From an uncultured Eubacteriales bacterium (lineage in GTDB: Bacteria; Bacillota_A; Clostridia; Lachnospirales; Lachnospiraceae): a stretch of 6,076 bases of DNA. Shown in pieces: positions 1 to 5,531 of the stretch. The notes beneath the pieces are model-generated. The model made no database searches. It was not told the DNA's origin and saw nothing but the letters and a program-made list of their open reading frames with translations. The DNA lies in assembly GCA_902803345.1 (NCBI GenBank), contig CADCPV010000431.1, positions 1 through 6,076 of the forward strand. The letters are read 5' to 3'. The translations under genes were made by a program, and so were the position numbers. How positions within the stretch are numbered: the stretch's first letter is position 1; each line of letters opens with the position of its first letter.

Positions 1-156
1 GCGGAAAGCATGGAGGAAGCCGTCCGGATCGCAAGAGAACATGCGGAGCCCGGCGAGGCGGTGCTGCTGTCGCCGGCCTGTGCAAGCTGGGGCATGTTCG
101 ACAACTATGAACAGCGCGGAGACATTTTCAAGGATCTTGTCAATCATCTGAAATAA
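1..156 (+). CDS. murD: UDP-N-acetylmuramoylalanine--D-glutamate ligase (MurD), C-terminal end only
   Basis: This is the 3' end of an open frame that enters from the left edge; 51 codons and a TAA stop are visible. The stretch [12 protein letters not shown], followed by [13 protein letters not shown], matches the conserved C-terminal domain signature of MurD (usually SPACAS-x-DMF, then the ExRG motif). MurD is the cytoplasmic ATP-dependent ligase that adds D-glutamate to UDP-MurNAc-L-Ala in peptidoglycan precursor synthesis. The residue before MF is Gly here, where Asp is common, a mild departure. The next gene, ftsQ, starts 2 nt after the stop, so the two are probably translationally coupled within a division/cell wall operon. 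The catalytic and ATP-binding regions lie outside the window, so only the C-terminal domain supports the call. Confidence 0.9.
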   Translation, partial: AESMEEAVRIAREHAEPGEAVLLSPACASWGMFDNYEQRGDIFKDLVNHLK

Positions 157-158
157 CT

Positions 159-1190
159 ATGCCGAACGACCGTGAGGACAACCGAAAAAGATCCAAGGGA
201 TCGCCGGAGAACGTCGTTGATCTGACGGCGCTTCTTCGACGGCGCAGGGAGGAGCGGGAACGCTTTGAACGGGGGGAAGATCTGCCCGATGAAGAGTTTC
301 CGGAGATCCCGTTCCCGGAGGATTTTGACGATGATGAGGAACCGGATGATGACGGTTACGATGAGGATTCATATGGGGATGACCGGGAGGAATACGGCGC
401 TTCAGAAAAATCTTACGCAGCTCCGAAAAAACGCGCGCATCCGCCGAAGAAAAAGCGCTCGCCCCGCGAGATTCTGGGGGATATTCTGATCACGACGGTG
501 CTGCTCCTTTTGGTGCTTTTTGCCGGCGTCCTGATCGGAAGTTCCCTGATATCCGTCGAGAATATTGAAATTTCCGGGACCAGATGGGCAGAAGAAGAGC
601 CGGTCCTTGACTGGTACTTCCCGACGGAGAAATCGCGGATCCTTTCACGCGCGATCCTGAAAAACATCCTCGGCCGCTCGCGCCCGCCGGCCTTTTCCGA
701 AAGCAAAGTCGTACTGACCGGCCTTCGGGACTGCGAAATCCGGGTGACGGAAAAGGAAGCGGCCTTTGTAATCGGCATGAAAAACGGTGACGGCGTACTG
801 GTCGTTACGGAAGACGGCGAAGTGCTGAAAAAGGAGCCGGAAGTTCCGGAACATCTGTCCCTGATCGCCGGAATTTCCGCGCTTTCGGAGGAACCGCTTC
901 TGCCGGCGCTGACGGACCAGCCGGAAACCTATACACAGCTTCTCCGGGTCGTAAAGCTCCTTCAGGAGTATGAAATCGAAAGCGACGAGCTGTTTATCCG
1001 GGACGGCGGTTTCTGCCTGCAGATCGGTGAGGTGACAGTCTGTCTTGGCACGGATGATTGGCTTCGGGAGAAGCTTCAGGAGCTCCGGAACCAGATTCCG
1101 GCCTTTACGAGGCTTCACGGAACGCTTCATCTGGAGGATTATGACGGGGAAAACAAAACAGACGGCTTCACTTTTGAGGTGTCTCCGTAA
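159..1190 (+). CDS. ftsQ: Cell division protein FtsQ/DivIB (bitopic, POTRA domain)
   Basis: A 343-aa protein with the FtsQ/DivIB layout. It has a long cytoplasmic tail (1-105), one membrane segment (about 106-130, ILITTVLLLLVLFAGVLIG), then an extracellular part beginning SVENIEISG, the usual entry to a POTRA domain. A beta-rich region follows, including IRVTEKEAAFVIG and VVTEDGEVLKK (about 193-225), which corresponds to the FtsQ 'V.E..p.a.......lid.dG.vL' pattern. In the family, FtsQ/DivIB bridges cytoplasmic and periplasmic-side divisome parts and recruits FtsL/FtsB (DivIC). The tail is strongly polarised: residues 39-79 are more than half Asp/Glu, and residues 90-103 are Lys/Arg/Pro rich, next to the membrane. 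ATG 159 lies 2 nt after the murD stop and lacks a clear Shine-Dalgarno sequence, which fits coupling. Position between murD and ftsZ supports the call. FtsQ sequences diverge strongly, so the family call rests on architecture and context as much as on identity. Confidence 0.87.
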   Translation: MPNDREDNRKRSKGSPENVVDLTALLRRRREERERFERGEDLPDEEFPEIPFPEDFDDDEEPDDDGYDEDSYGDDREEYGASEKSYAAPKKRAHPPKKKRSPREILGDILITTVLLLLVLFAGVLIGSSLISVENIEISGTRWAEEEPVLDWYFPTEKSRILSRAILKNILGRSRPPAFSESKVVLTGLRDCEIRVTEKEAAFVIGMKNGDGVLVVTEDGEVLKKEPEVPEHLSLIAGISALSEEPLLPALTDQPETYTQLLRVVKLLQEYEIESDELFIRDGGFCLQIGEVTVCLGTDDWLREKLQELRNQIPAFTRLHGTLHLEDYDGENKTDGFTFEVSP

Positions 1191-1247
1191 AAGCATGGTT
1201 AGTCCCCTGAATTTCGAAAAAGTTTTCAAAGAAATTTTACAGATGTA

Positions 1248-1285
1248 TTGACTTTTGACCCCTTTATCGTGTATATTTCTATTAT
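1248..1285 (+). promoter_or_regulatory. Probable sigma-A promoter(s) for ftsZ, with AT-rich upstream block
   Basis: Two overlapping candidate pairs are visible. The first is TTGACT (1248-1253) with TATATT (1272-1277), spacer 18, each element 5 of 6 to consensus. The second is TTGACC (1255-1260) with TATTAT (1280-1285), spacer 19, also 5 of 6 each. The stretch at about 1211-1240 is A/T-tract rich and sits just upstream, where an UP element would lie. Transcription would begin near 1284-1292 and give a leader of about 80 nt before ftsZ. No terminator was seen after ftsQ, so ftsZ may be read both from the murD-ftsQ transcript and from this promoter. Which pair is used cannot be decided by eye. 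Confidence 0.62.
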
Positions 1286-1315
1286 GTGTTCGATTATCGG
1301 GTGCTGATGATTTTG

Positions 1316-1344
1316 GGAACCGCGAAAAACGATTTCGCGGTCCT
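1316..1344 (+). promoter_or_regulatory. Perfect 9-bp hairpin in the ftsZ 5' leader
   Basis: ACCGCGAAA (1319-1327) and TTTCGCGGT (1333-1341) are exact reverse complements around the loop AACGA. Beyond an A/C mismatch the stem can extend by G1317-C1343 and a G1316-U1344 wobble. It is followed by CTGTGACAG rather than a U-run, so it is not a standard terminator. It lies about 10 nt upstream of the ftsZ Shine-Dalgarno sequence. A role in mRNA stability, 5'-end protection or translation control is inferred; no known riboswitch class was recognised. Confidence 0.6.
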
Positions 1345-1352
1345 GTGACAGT

Positions 1353-1359
1353 AAGGAGG
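1353..1359 (+). promoter_or_regulatory. Strong ribosome binding site fixing the TTG start of ftsZ
   Basis: AAGGAGG lies 8 nt upstream of TTG 1368. The next in-frame ATG (1383) would be 23 nt away, too far for this site. The peptide MLEIK made from the TTG start also matches the usual start of clostridial FtsZ as I remember it. Confidence 0.85.
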
Positions 1360-1367
1360 AAGGTACC

Positions 1368-2534
1368 TTGTTAGAGATAAAAATGGATGACGTGAACAGC
1401 GGCGCAAGGATTGTGGTAGTCGGTGTCGGCGGCGCAGGCAATAATGCCGTAAACCGGATGGTTGAAGAGAACCTCAACGGTGTGGAATTTGTCGGAGTGA
1501 ACTCCGATAAGCAGGCGCTTCTTCTGTGCAAGGCGGCGACTGTGCTTCAGATCGGTGAAAAGCTCACCAAAGGACTCGGCGCGGGCGGCAATCCCACAGT
1601 CGGCGAAAAGGCTGCGGAAGAGAATGCGGATGACCTTTCGGATCTTCTGAAGGGTGCGGATATGGTGTTCATTACCTGCGGTATGGGCGGCGGAACCGGA
1701 ACCGGCGCTGCGCCTGTTGTCGCGAAGCTTTCCCATGATATGGGCATTCTGACCGTCGGTGTCGTGACCCGTCCTTTCACCTTTGAAGGCAAGGCGCGTT
1801 CCAACAACGCTGAAGAAGGCATTGCGAAGCTGAAAGAAGTCGTTGATACGCTGATCGTCATCCCCAACGACAAGCTGCTGCAGATCGTAGACCGCAGAAC
1901 GAGCATGCCCGATGCGCTGAAGCTGGCGGACCAGGTTCTCCAGCAGGCCGTACGCGGCATTACCGACCTCATCAACGAGCCCGGCGAAATCAATATGGAC
2001 TTTGCGGATGTGCAGACCGTTATGCGCGACAAGGGCATGGCCCATATCGGCATCGGTACCGCTACCGGCGACGACAAGTGCCAGGAAGCGATGCGTCAGG
2101 CGATTTCGAGCCCGCTTTTAGAGACAACCATCGACGGCGCAAGCCATGTTCTTGTCAACATTTCCGGCGATGTCAGCCTGATCGAGGCCAACGACGCAGT
2201 CGAATATGTCCGCGAGATGGCAGACCCCAACGCGAATATTATCTTCGGTACCGCTTACCGTGAGACCGCCGCGGACGAAGTGACGATTACCGTCATTGCG
2301 ACCGGCGTCAAGGATGCCGTATCAAAAGCACCGGACCGCGTTCCCGAGAAGAAAGACAAATCCCCGAACTTCCCCAACCTTTTGGGCGGCCAGCGTCCGA
2401 AGGCTCCGGAGCCGCAGAAGGCACCGGAAGAAGAGGGACTCAAGCTTCCGGATTTCAGTTCTTATTCACAGCGTCCGAGAAGAGACGAGCAGACCATTAA
2501 GATTCCGGATTTCCTGAAGAAACCCAATCGTTAA
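1368..2534 (+). CDS. ftsZ: Cell division protein FtsZ
   Basis: A 388-aa bacterial tubulin homologue that polymerises with GTP into the Z ring and recruits the divisome at midcell. Visible marks are the N-terminal nucleotide-binding loop [14 protein letters not shown] (17-30), VNSDKQAL (44-51, usually NTDxQAL), the tubulin signature GGGTGTG (107-113), PFTFEGKAR (136-144), IPNDKLL (165-171), and the T7 synergy loop INMDFADV (208-215) with catalytic Asp211 and Asp214. The usual PGLINLDF reads PGEINMDF here, so a Glu replaces the common Leu. The conserved core ends near 320. A short Pro/Lys/Glu-rich linker follows, then a C-terminal peptide [12 protein letters not shown] that fits the FtsA/SepF/ZapA-type partner-binding tail. 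An additional copy, LKLPDF (358-363), lies 19 residues earlier. The start is TTG with a strong Shine-Dalgarno sequence. No ftsA lies beside it, common in clostridia. Arg codons avoid CGG, consistent with high expression. Confidence 0.98.
   Translation: MLEIKMDDVNSGARIVVVGVGGAGNNAVNRMVEENLNGVEFVGVNSDKQALLLCKAATVLQIGEKLTKGLGAGGNPTVGEKAAEENADDLSDLLKGADMVFITCGMGGGTGTGAAPVVAKLSHDMGILTVGVVTRPFTFEGKARSNNAEEGIAKLKEVVDTLIVIPNDKLLQIVDRRTSMPDALKLADQVLQQAVRGITDLINEPGEINMDFADVQTVMRDKGMAHIGIGTATGDDKCQEAMRQAISSPLLETTIDGASHVLVNISGDVSLIEANDAVEYVREMADPNANIIFGTAYRETAADEVTITVIATGVKDAVSKAPDRVPEKKDKSPNFPNLLGGQRPKAPEPQKAPEEEGLKLPDFSSYSQRPRRDEQTIKIPDFLKKPNR
2442..2513 (+). repeat. Duplicated short motif coding for two C-terminal-peptide-like segments of FtsZ
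   Basis: AAGCTTCCGGATTTC (2442-2456) and AAGATTCCGGATTTC (2499-2513) match at 14 of 15 bases, are in the same frame, and are 57 nt apart. They encode KLPDF (359-363) and KIPDF (378-382). The second is part of the usual FtsZ C-terminal peptide. The match at DNA level suggests local duplication, although shared codon preference could contribute. Confidence 0.7.
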
Positions 2535-2538
2535 TGTG

Positions 2539-2567
2539 AAGGACCCCGGATAAACCGGGGTCCTTTT
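2539..2567 (+). terminator. Rho-independent terminator after ftsZ
   Basis: GGACCCCGG (2541-2549), loop ATAAA, then CCGGGGTCC (2555-2563), followed by TTTT. The stem is a perfect 9 bp and can extend by two A-U pairs using A2539-A2540. It begins 4-6 nt after the ftsZ stop and probably ends the division transcript. Confidence 0.93.
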
Positions 2568-2590
2568 CCGGTAGATGACTGTTTTTTGAT

Positions 2591-2596
2591 AAGGAG
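2591..2596 (+). promoter_or_regulatory. Shine-Dalgarno sequence that decides the start of the membrane protein gene
   Basis: AAGGAG lies 10 nt before TTG 2607. The earlier in-frame TTG at 2586 lies upstream of this site and has no site of its own, so the longer 469-aa reading is unlikely. No in-frame ATG is found near the beginning. Confidence 0.65.
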
Positions 2597-2606
2597 CGTT
2601 CTGTTC

Positions 2607-3995
2607 TTGAAGAGAACGATTTTTCTGAGCTTACGATATCCGGCAGGAATCCTGCTGTTTGTTCTGGCCGCGGTGCTTTCAGGGTACGGCGGCGGATGGC
2701 CGTCTTTTGTCCTGTTCCTTCTTCTTCTGATCATGGAAGTCGTACTGGTCTATCTCGAAGACGCAAATATCATAGACCTGCGGCTGCTTCTTTCCCTGTC
2801 CTGGCTTTTCGGCATCGGCCTTTCATCCCTGAAGCTTTCGGAACTGCAGTCGCCCTGGAGCGCCGCCATGTGGTTCTCGGTCGGCGGATTCTATTTCCTC
2901 TTTATGGGCGGTTTCGACGGCATGTCCTGGCTTCTGAAAAAGAAGGCGCCGAAGAAAAAACCGGAGGAGAGCATCCGGAAGAACCGCCGGAACCCGGTCT
3001 TTTTACGGGCGGTTTTCAGTGCGATCCTGATCCTGACAACCGTTGCGCTTCTGGCATTCATCCTGGAGTGCTTTATCCTGCATTTCCGGATTCCGATTTT
3101 CCTGGACTGGTCCTATGCGGCCTACTCGATGTTCCATGTCACGGGACTGCATTATTTCGTGGTTTCGCTGGTGCTGGTGCCGCCGCTGACGGTGTATTTC
3201 CTGTCCCTCGGGAAGCCTGCCAAATGGGGCTGGCTGATTCTCGTCCTGTGCAACGGGATTGCGCTGATTGTGCCTTTTATGATCCTTTCGAAGATGCAGA
3301 TGCTCCTGACACTGGCGCTTCCGGTGCTTTGCTTCCTGCTGATTCAGGAGAGAATTCCGAAGCCTGTTATTCTTGCGGGAACCATGGTGTTCGGCTGTCT
3401 GGTTGCAGGGGTCTTTATCATCCTGATGCGCTACAAGAACTATCCGGAAGGATATCTGGAAAGTATTTTCCGTTTCCACAATCCCGAAACGCCGCTTTCG
3501 ATTCAGTATCCGTACATGTACATTGTCAATAATTATGAGAACCTGAACCTTCTCACGGTCAACCTGCAGCGTTTCAGCTATGGCATCCGGCAGGCTTTCC
3601 CCTTCTTTGCGCTGACGGGCCTGAAATTCCTTCCGAAGGTCCAGGAACTCATGGCACTCGAGCAGTACACCACGATTCCGGAACTGACGACGCTGACGGT
3701 CCTGTATCATGCATACGGGGATTTCGGCGTCCCGGGAACCCTGTTCTTCGGCCTGCTGCTCGGTGCGGTTTCATCGCTTATAACGGACGTTTCTTTCCGC
3801 AGGAAAACGGCGGTCGGCGTGCTGCTTTATGCACAGATCGCTTTCTACATGGCGCTTTCGTTCTTCACGACCTGGTTCAGTGATGCAACAACCTGGTTCT
3901 ACTTTATCGCAACCGGCGCGATCGCAGTCTATATCCGGATCTACTGCAAAATCAATACGCAGTACGAACGCAGAAAAACGGCAGCAGATTTCTGA
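2607..3995 (+). CDS. Polytopic membrane protein, probable oligosaccharide repeat-unit (Wzy-like) polymerase
   Basis: A 462-aa integral membrane protein if it starts at TTG 2607. I count about 12 hydrophobic segments, near residues 11-27, 32-50, 58-75, 85-103, 132-156, 175-199, 208-226, 230-247, 253-273, 375-393, 402-421 and 427-444. A Lys/Arg-rich loop (111-128) fits the cytoplasmic side. A large hydrophilic loop (about 274-372) sits between the ninth and tenth segments, the position of the big extracellular loop of O-antigen polymerases. It contains PYMYIVNNYENL and ends in YHAYGDFGVPGTLFFG, resembling the 'DfG..G' region of that superfamily. Members join lipid-linked sugar repeat units outside the membrane for capsule, exopolysaccharide or wall polymer. 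No glycosyltransferase or flippase gene is nearby to confirm this. It follows the ftsZ terminator with no clear promoter of its own. The membrane call is certain, the polymerase call moderate; another polysaccharide membrane protein is possible. Confidence 0.65.
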   Translation: MKRTIFLSLRYPAGILLFVLAAVLSGYGGGWPSFVLFLLLLIMEVVLVYLEDANIIDLRLLLSLSWLFGIGLSSLKLSELQSPWSAAMWFSVGGFYFLFMGGFDGMSWLLKKKAPKKKPEESIRKNRRNPVFLRAVFSAILILTTVALLAFILECFILHFRIPIFLDWSYAAYSMFHVTGLHYFVVSLVLVPPLTVYFLSLGKPAKWGWLILVLCNGIALIVPFMILSKMQMLLTLALPVLCFLLIQERIPKPVILAGTMVFGCLVAGVFIILMRYKNYPEGYLESIFRFHNPETPLSIQYPYMYIVNNYENLNLLTVNLQRFSYGIRQAFPFFALTGLKFLPKVQELMALEQYTTIPELTTLTVLYHAYGDFGVPGTLFFGLLLGAVSSLITDVSFRRKTAVGVLLYAQIAFYMALSFFTTWFSDATTWFYFIATGAIAVYIRIYCKINTQYERRKTAADF

Positions 3996-4022
3996 GGAAA
4001 CACTGAATAAATCAGTATTTCC
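3996..4022 (+). other. Hairpin directly after the membrane protein stop codon
   Basis: GGAAACACTGA (3996-4006) and TCAGTATTTCC (4012-4022) pair at 10 of 11 positions (one C/A mismatch) around the loop ATAAA. The next bases are CTGAGAAAA, without a U-run, so it is not a typical intrinsic terminator on this strand. It fills half of the 51-nt gap before fchA and could be a transcript-processing or stability element. The role is inferred. Confidence 0.5.
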
Positions 4023-4046
4023 CTGAGAAAACAGAGGATTCCAGAC

Positions 4047-4673
4047 ATGACAAGAGATCAGATTATTGAAGAATTTCTCCTGGATCTTTCTTCGAAAAGC
4101 CCGGTCCCCGGCGGAGGCGGCGCGTCCGCCCTGGCGGGGGCTTTTGGTGTTTCGCTGGGTATGATGGTCGCAAGCCTGACGATCGGAAAAAAGCGCTACG
4201 CCGCGGTGGAAGAGGAAGTAATCCGGCTGAATCAGCATCTTGAAACACTCCGGGATGTTTTCCTGCGGCTTGCGGACAAGGATGAGGAGGCCTTCCTCCC
4301 GCTTTCCCGCGGCTATGCGATGCCGAAGGAAACGGAGGAGGAAAAACAGATCCGTTCCGCATATATGGAAAATGCACTGTACGATGCGGTGCTGGTCCCG
4401 CTTTCCGTGATGGAAACCGCGCTCGGTGCTTTCGAATCGCTGCTGGCGCTCGCGCGGATCGGCTCAAAGCTTGCGATTTCCGATGCAGGAGTTGCGGCGT
4501 CTTTCCTGCAGACGGCAGTAACCGGCGCCGAAATGAATGTGCGGATCAATCTCAGGTCCATGAAGGAATCGGAGCGCCGCACACGGCTTTCGGTGCGCTG
4601 TGAGGCCTATCTTCAGCGCGCGGATGTGCTGTATCGGGAAACGATGGATGTTGTGAAAGGGAGGATCGGCTGA
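4047..4673 (+). CDS. fchA: Cyclodeaminase/methenyltetrahydrofolate cyclohydrolase family protein (FTCD_C, FchA-like)
   Basis: A 208-aa stand-alone protein matching the C-terminal domain of formiminotransferase-cyclodeaminase. Signatures in order are SPVPGGGGASALAGAFG (18-34), the helix SLGMMVASLTIGKKRY (36-51), DKDEEAFLPL (77-86), MPKETEEEKQIR (92-103), PLSVMETAL (118-126), SDAGVAASFLQTAVTGAEMNVRINL (positions 145-169, central residues), and a basic helical tail. Stand-alone members are either formimino-THF cyclodeaminases or 5,10-methenyl-THF cyclohydrolases (FchA), both cytoplasmic. Its stop codon overlaps the folD start by one base (TGATG), so methenyl-THF cyclohydrolase is the more likely role. 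No histidine-degradation or purine-fermentation gene lies nearby to favour deaminase. AGAGGA (4033-4038) is 8 nt before ATG. The family is certain; the exact substrate is inferred from the neighbour and from the FolD substitutions. Confidence 0.88.
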   Translation: MTRDQIIEEFLLDLSSKSPVPGGGGASALAGAFGVSLGMMVASLTIGKKRYAAVEEEVIRLNQHLETLRDVFLRLADKDEEAFLPLSRGYAMPKETEEEKQIRSAYMENALYDAVLVPLSVMETALGAFESLLALARIGSKLAISDAGVAASFLQTAVTGAEMNVRINLRSMKESERRTRLSVRCEAYLQRADVLYRETMDVVKGRIG

Positions 4674-5512
4674 TGGGGAGACTTCGGGGCGCGGAAACGG
4701 CGAAGGAACTGACAAAGCGGGCACGTGACATAGCAGTGTCTCTTATGCGTCCGCCAAAGCTTGTGATCATCCGTTTCGGAGCGGACAGCAGTGATATTTC
4801 CTATGAGAACGGTGCAAAGAAGCGCATGGAGAAGTGCGCGATCGACTGTGAATCACGGGTTTATCCCGCAGATACGGAACCGGAGATTTTCTTTTCGGAA
4901 TTTGAAGCCTTGAATTCGGATGATTCTGTCGACGGGATTCTGGTGCTGCAGCCGCTTCCGAAAAAGATCAGCGCTGCCCGGCTTTTTTCCGTGCTGGATC
5001 CCGCAAAGGATATGGACTGCGCGTCGCCCGAAAACCGCCTGAAGCTGTTCGAGGGCAGGGAGACGGTTTATCCCTGCACGCCCGAGGCTGTCATCCGGAT
5101 GATGGATCAGGCCGGAATCGATCTTCAGGGAAAACATGCCGTCGTGATCGGCCGCTCGATGGTGGTCGGGAAGCCGCTTGCGATGATGCTCCTTGAGCGG
5201 AATGCGACGGTTACGGTCTGCCACAGCCGCACAAAGGATCTGCCTTCGGTCTGCCGGGAGGCGGATGTGCTGATTACCGCAATCGGCCGTGCGAAGATGA
5301 TTGACGGAACTTATGTGAAGGAAGGCGCCGCGGTTTTCGATGTCGGCATCAATATGGATTCCGAAGGGAATCTCTGCGGAGACTGCGACCCCGAGTCCAT
5401 GCCGCATGCATCCCTTGTGACGCCGGTCCCGGGCGGTGTCGGTTCCGTGACGACCTCCGTCCTCGCACTCCATGTCGCTCAGGCTGCCGCGGCGAAACTG
5501 CCGCGCCGGTGA
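4673..5512 (+). CDS. folD: Methylenetetrahydrofolate dehydrogenase (FolD family), cyclohydrolase residues apparently lost
   Basis: A 279-aa FolD-family protein that oxidises 5,10-methylene-THF to methenyl-THF with NAD(P). Visible marks are substrate-side motif DISYENGAKKR (41-51), GILVLQPLP (88-96), KDMD (112-115), YPCTPEAV (133-140), the Rossmann segment GKHAVVIGRSMVVGKPLA (153-170), TVTVCHSRT (179-187), ADVLITAIG (197-205), VFDVGIN (221-227) and TPVPGGVGSVTTSVL (250-264). Bifunctional FolD has Y-x-x-x-K (human Tyr52/Lys56) and VQLPL (Gln100). Here Tyr44 is kept, but the Lys position is Ala48 and the Gln position is Leu92, with Gln shifted to 93. Asp115, equivalent to Asp125, is kept. The protein may therefore be only a dehydrogenase, with fchA supplying the hydrolase. 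It overlaps fchA by one base and has GGGAGG (4659-4664) 8 nt before ATG. The family is certain; monofunctionality is inferred. Confidence 0.95.
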   Translation: MGRLRGAETAKELTKRARDIAVSLMRPPKLVIIRFGADSSDISYENGAKKRMEKCAIDCESRVYPADTEPEIFFSEFEALNSDDSVDGILVLQPLPKKISAARLFSVLDPAKDMDCASPENRLKLFEGRETVYPCTPEAVIRMMDQAGIDLQGKHAVVIGRSMVVGKPLAMMLLERNATVTVCHSRTKDLPSVCREADVLITAIGRAKMIDGTYVKEGAAVFDVGINMDSEGNLCGDCDPESMPHASLVTPVPGGVGSVTTSVLALHVAQAAAAKLPRR

Positions 5513-5531
5513 TCCTATAACGGTACTTCTT

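Noticed and set aside
1211..1235. ATTTC/GAAAT and GAAAA/TTTTC inverted repeats as an ftsQ terminator
   Set aside because: The stem is A-U only with a bulge and has no proper U-run; it is better read as an AT-rich block upstream of the ftsZ promoter.
1316..1344. ftsZ leader hairpin as an intrinsic terminator
   Set aside because: There is no U-run on either strand after the stem.
1371..2077. Reverse-strand open frames opposite ftsZ
   Set aside because: They overlap a certain ftsZ coding region and show no family features.
2586..2606. Upstream TTG start giving a 469-aa membrane protein
   Set aside because: The only good Shine-Dalgarno sequence (2591-2596) lies after this TTG and before TTG 2607, so the shorter form is preferred.
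2696..3532. 278-codon frame on the + strand overlapping the membrane protein
   Set aside because: It is out of frame with the membrane protein, lacks a credible start site and has a low-complexity Gly/Ala/Pro composition from a shifted reading.
3003..3710. Long reverse-strand open frame of 235 codons
   Set aside because: It lies entirely opposite the membrane protein gene and its translation is rich in Gln, Arg and His with no recognisable domain, typical of an antisense shadow.
5472..5531. Longer dUTPase start inside folD
   Set aside because: It would add a basic 20-residue extension that is not dUTPase-like, overlaps folD by 41 nt and has no ribosome binding site.
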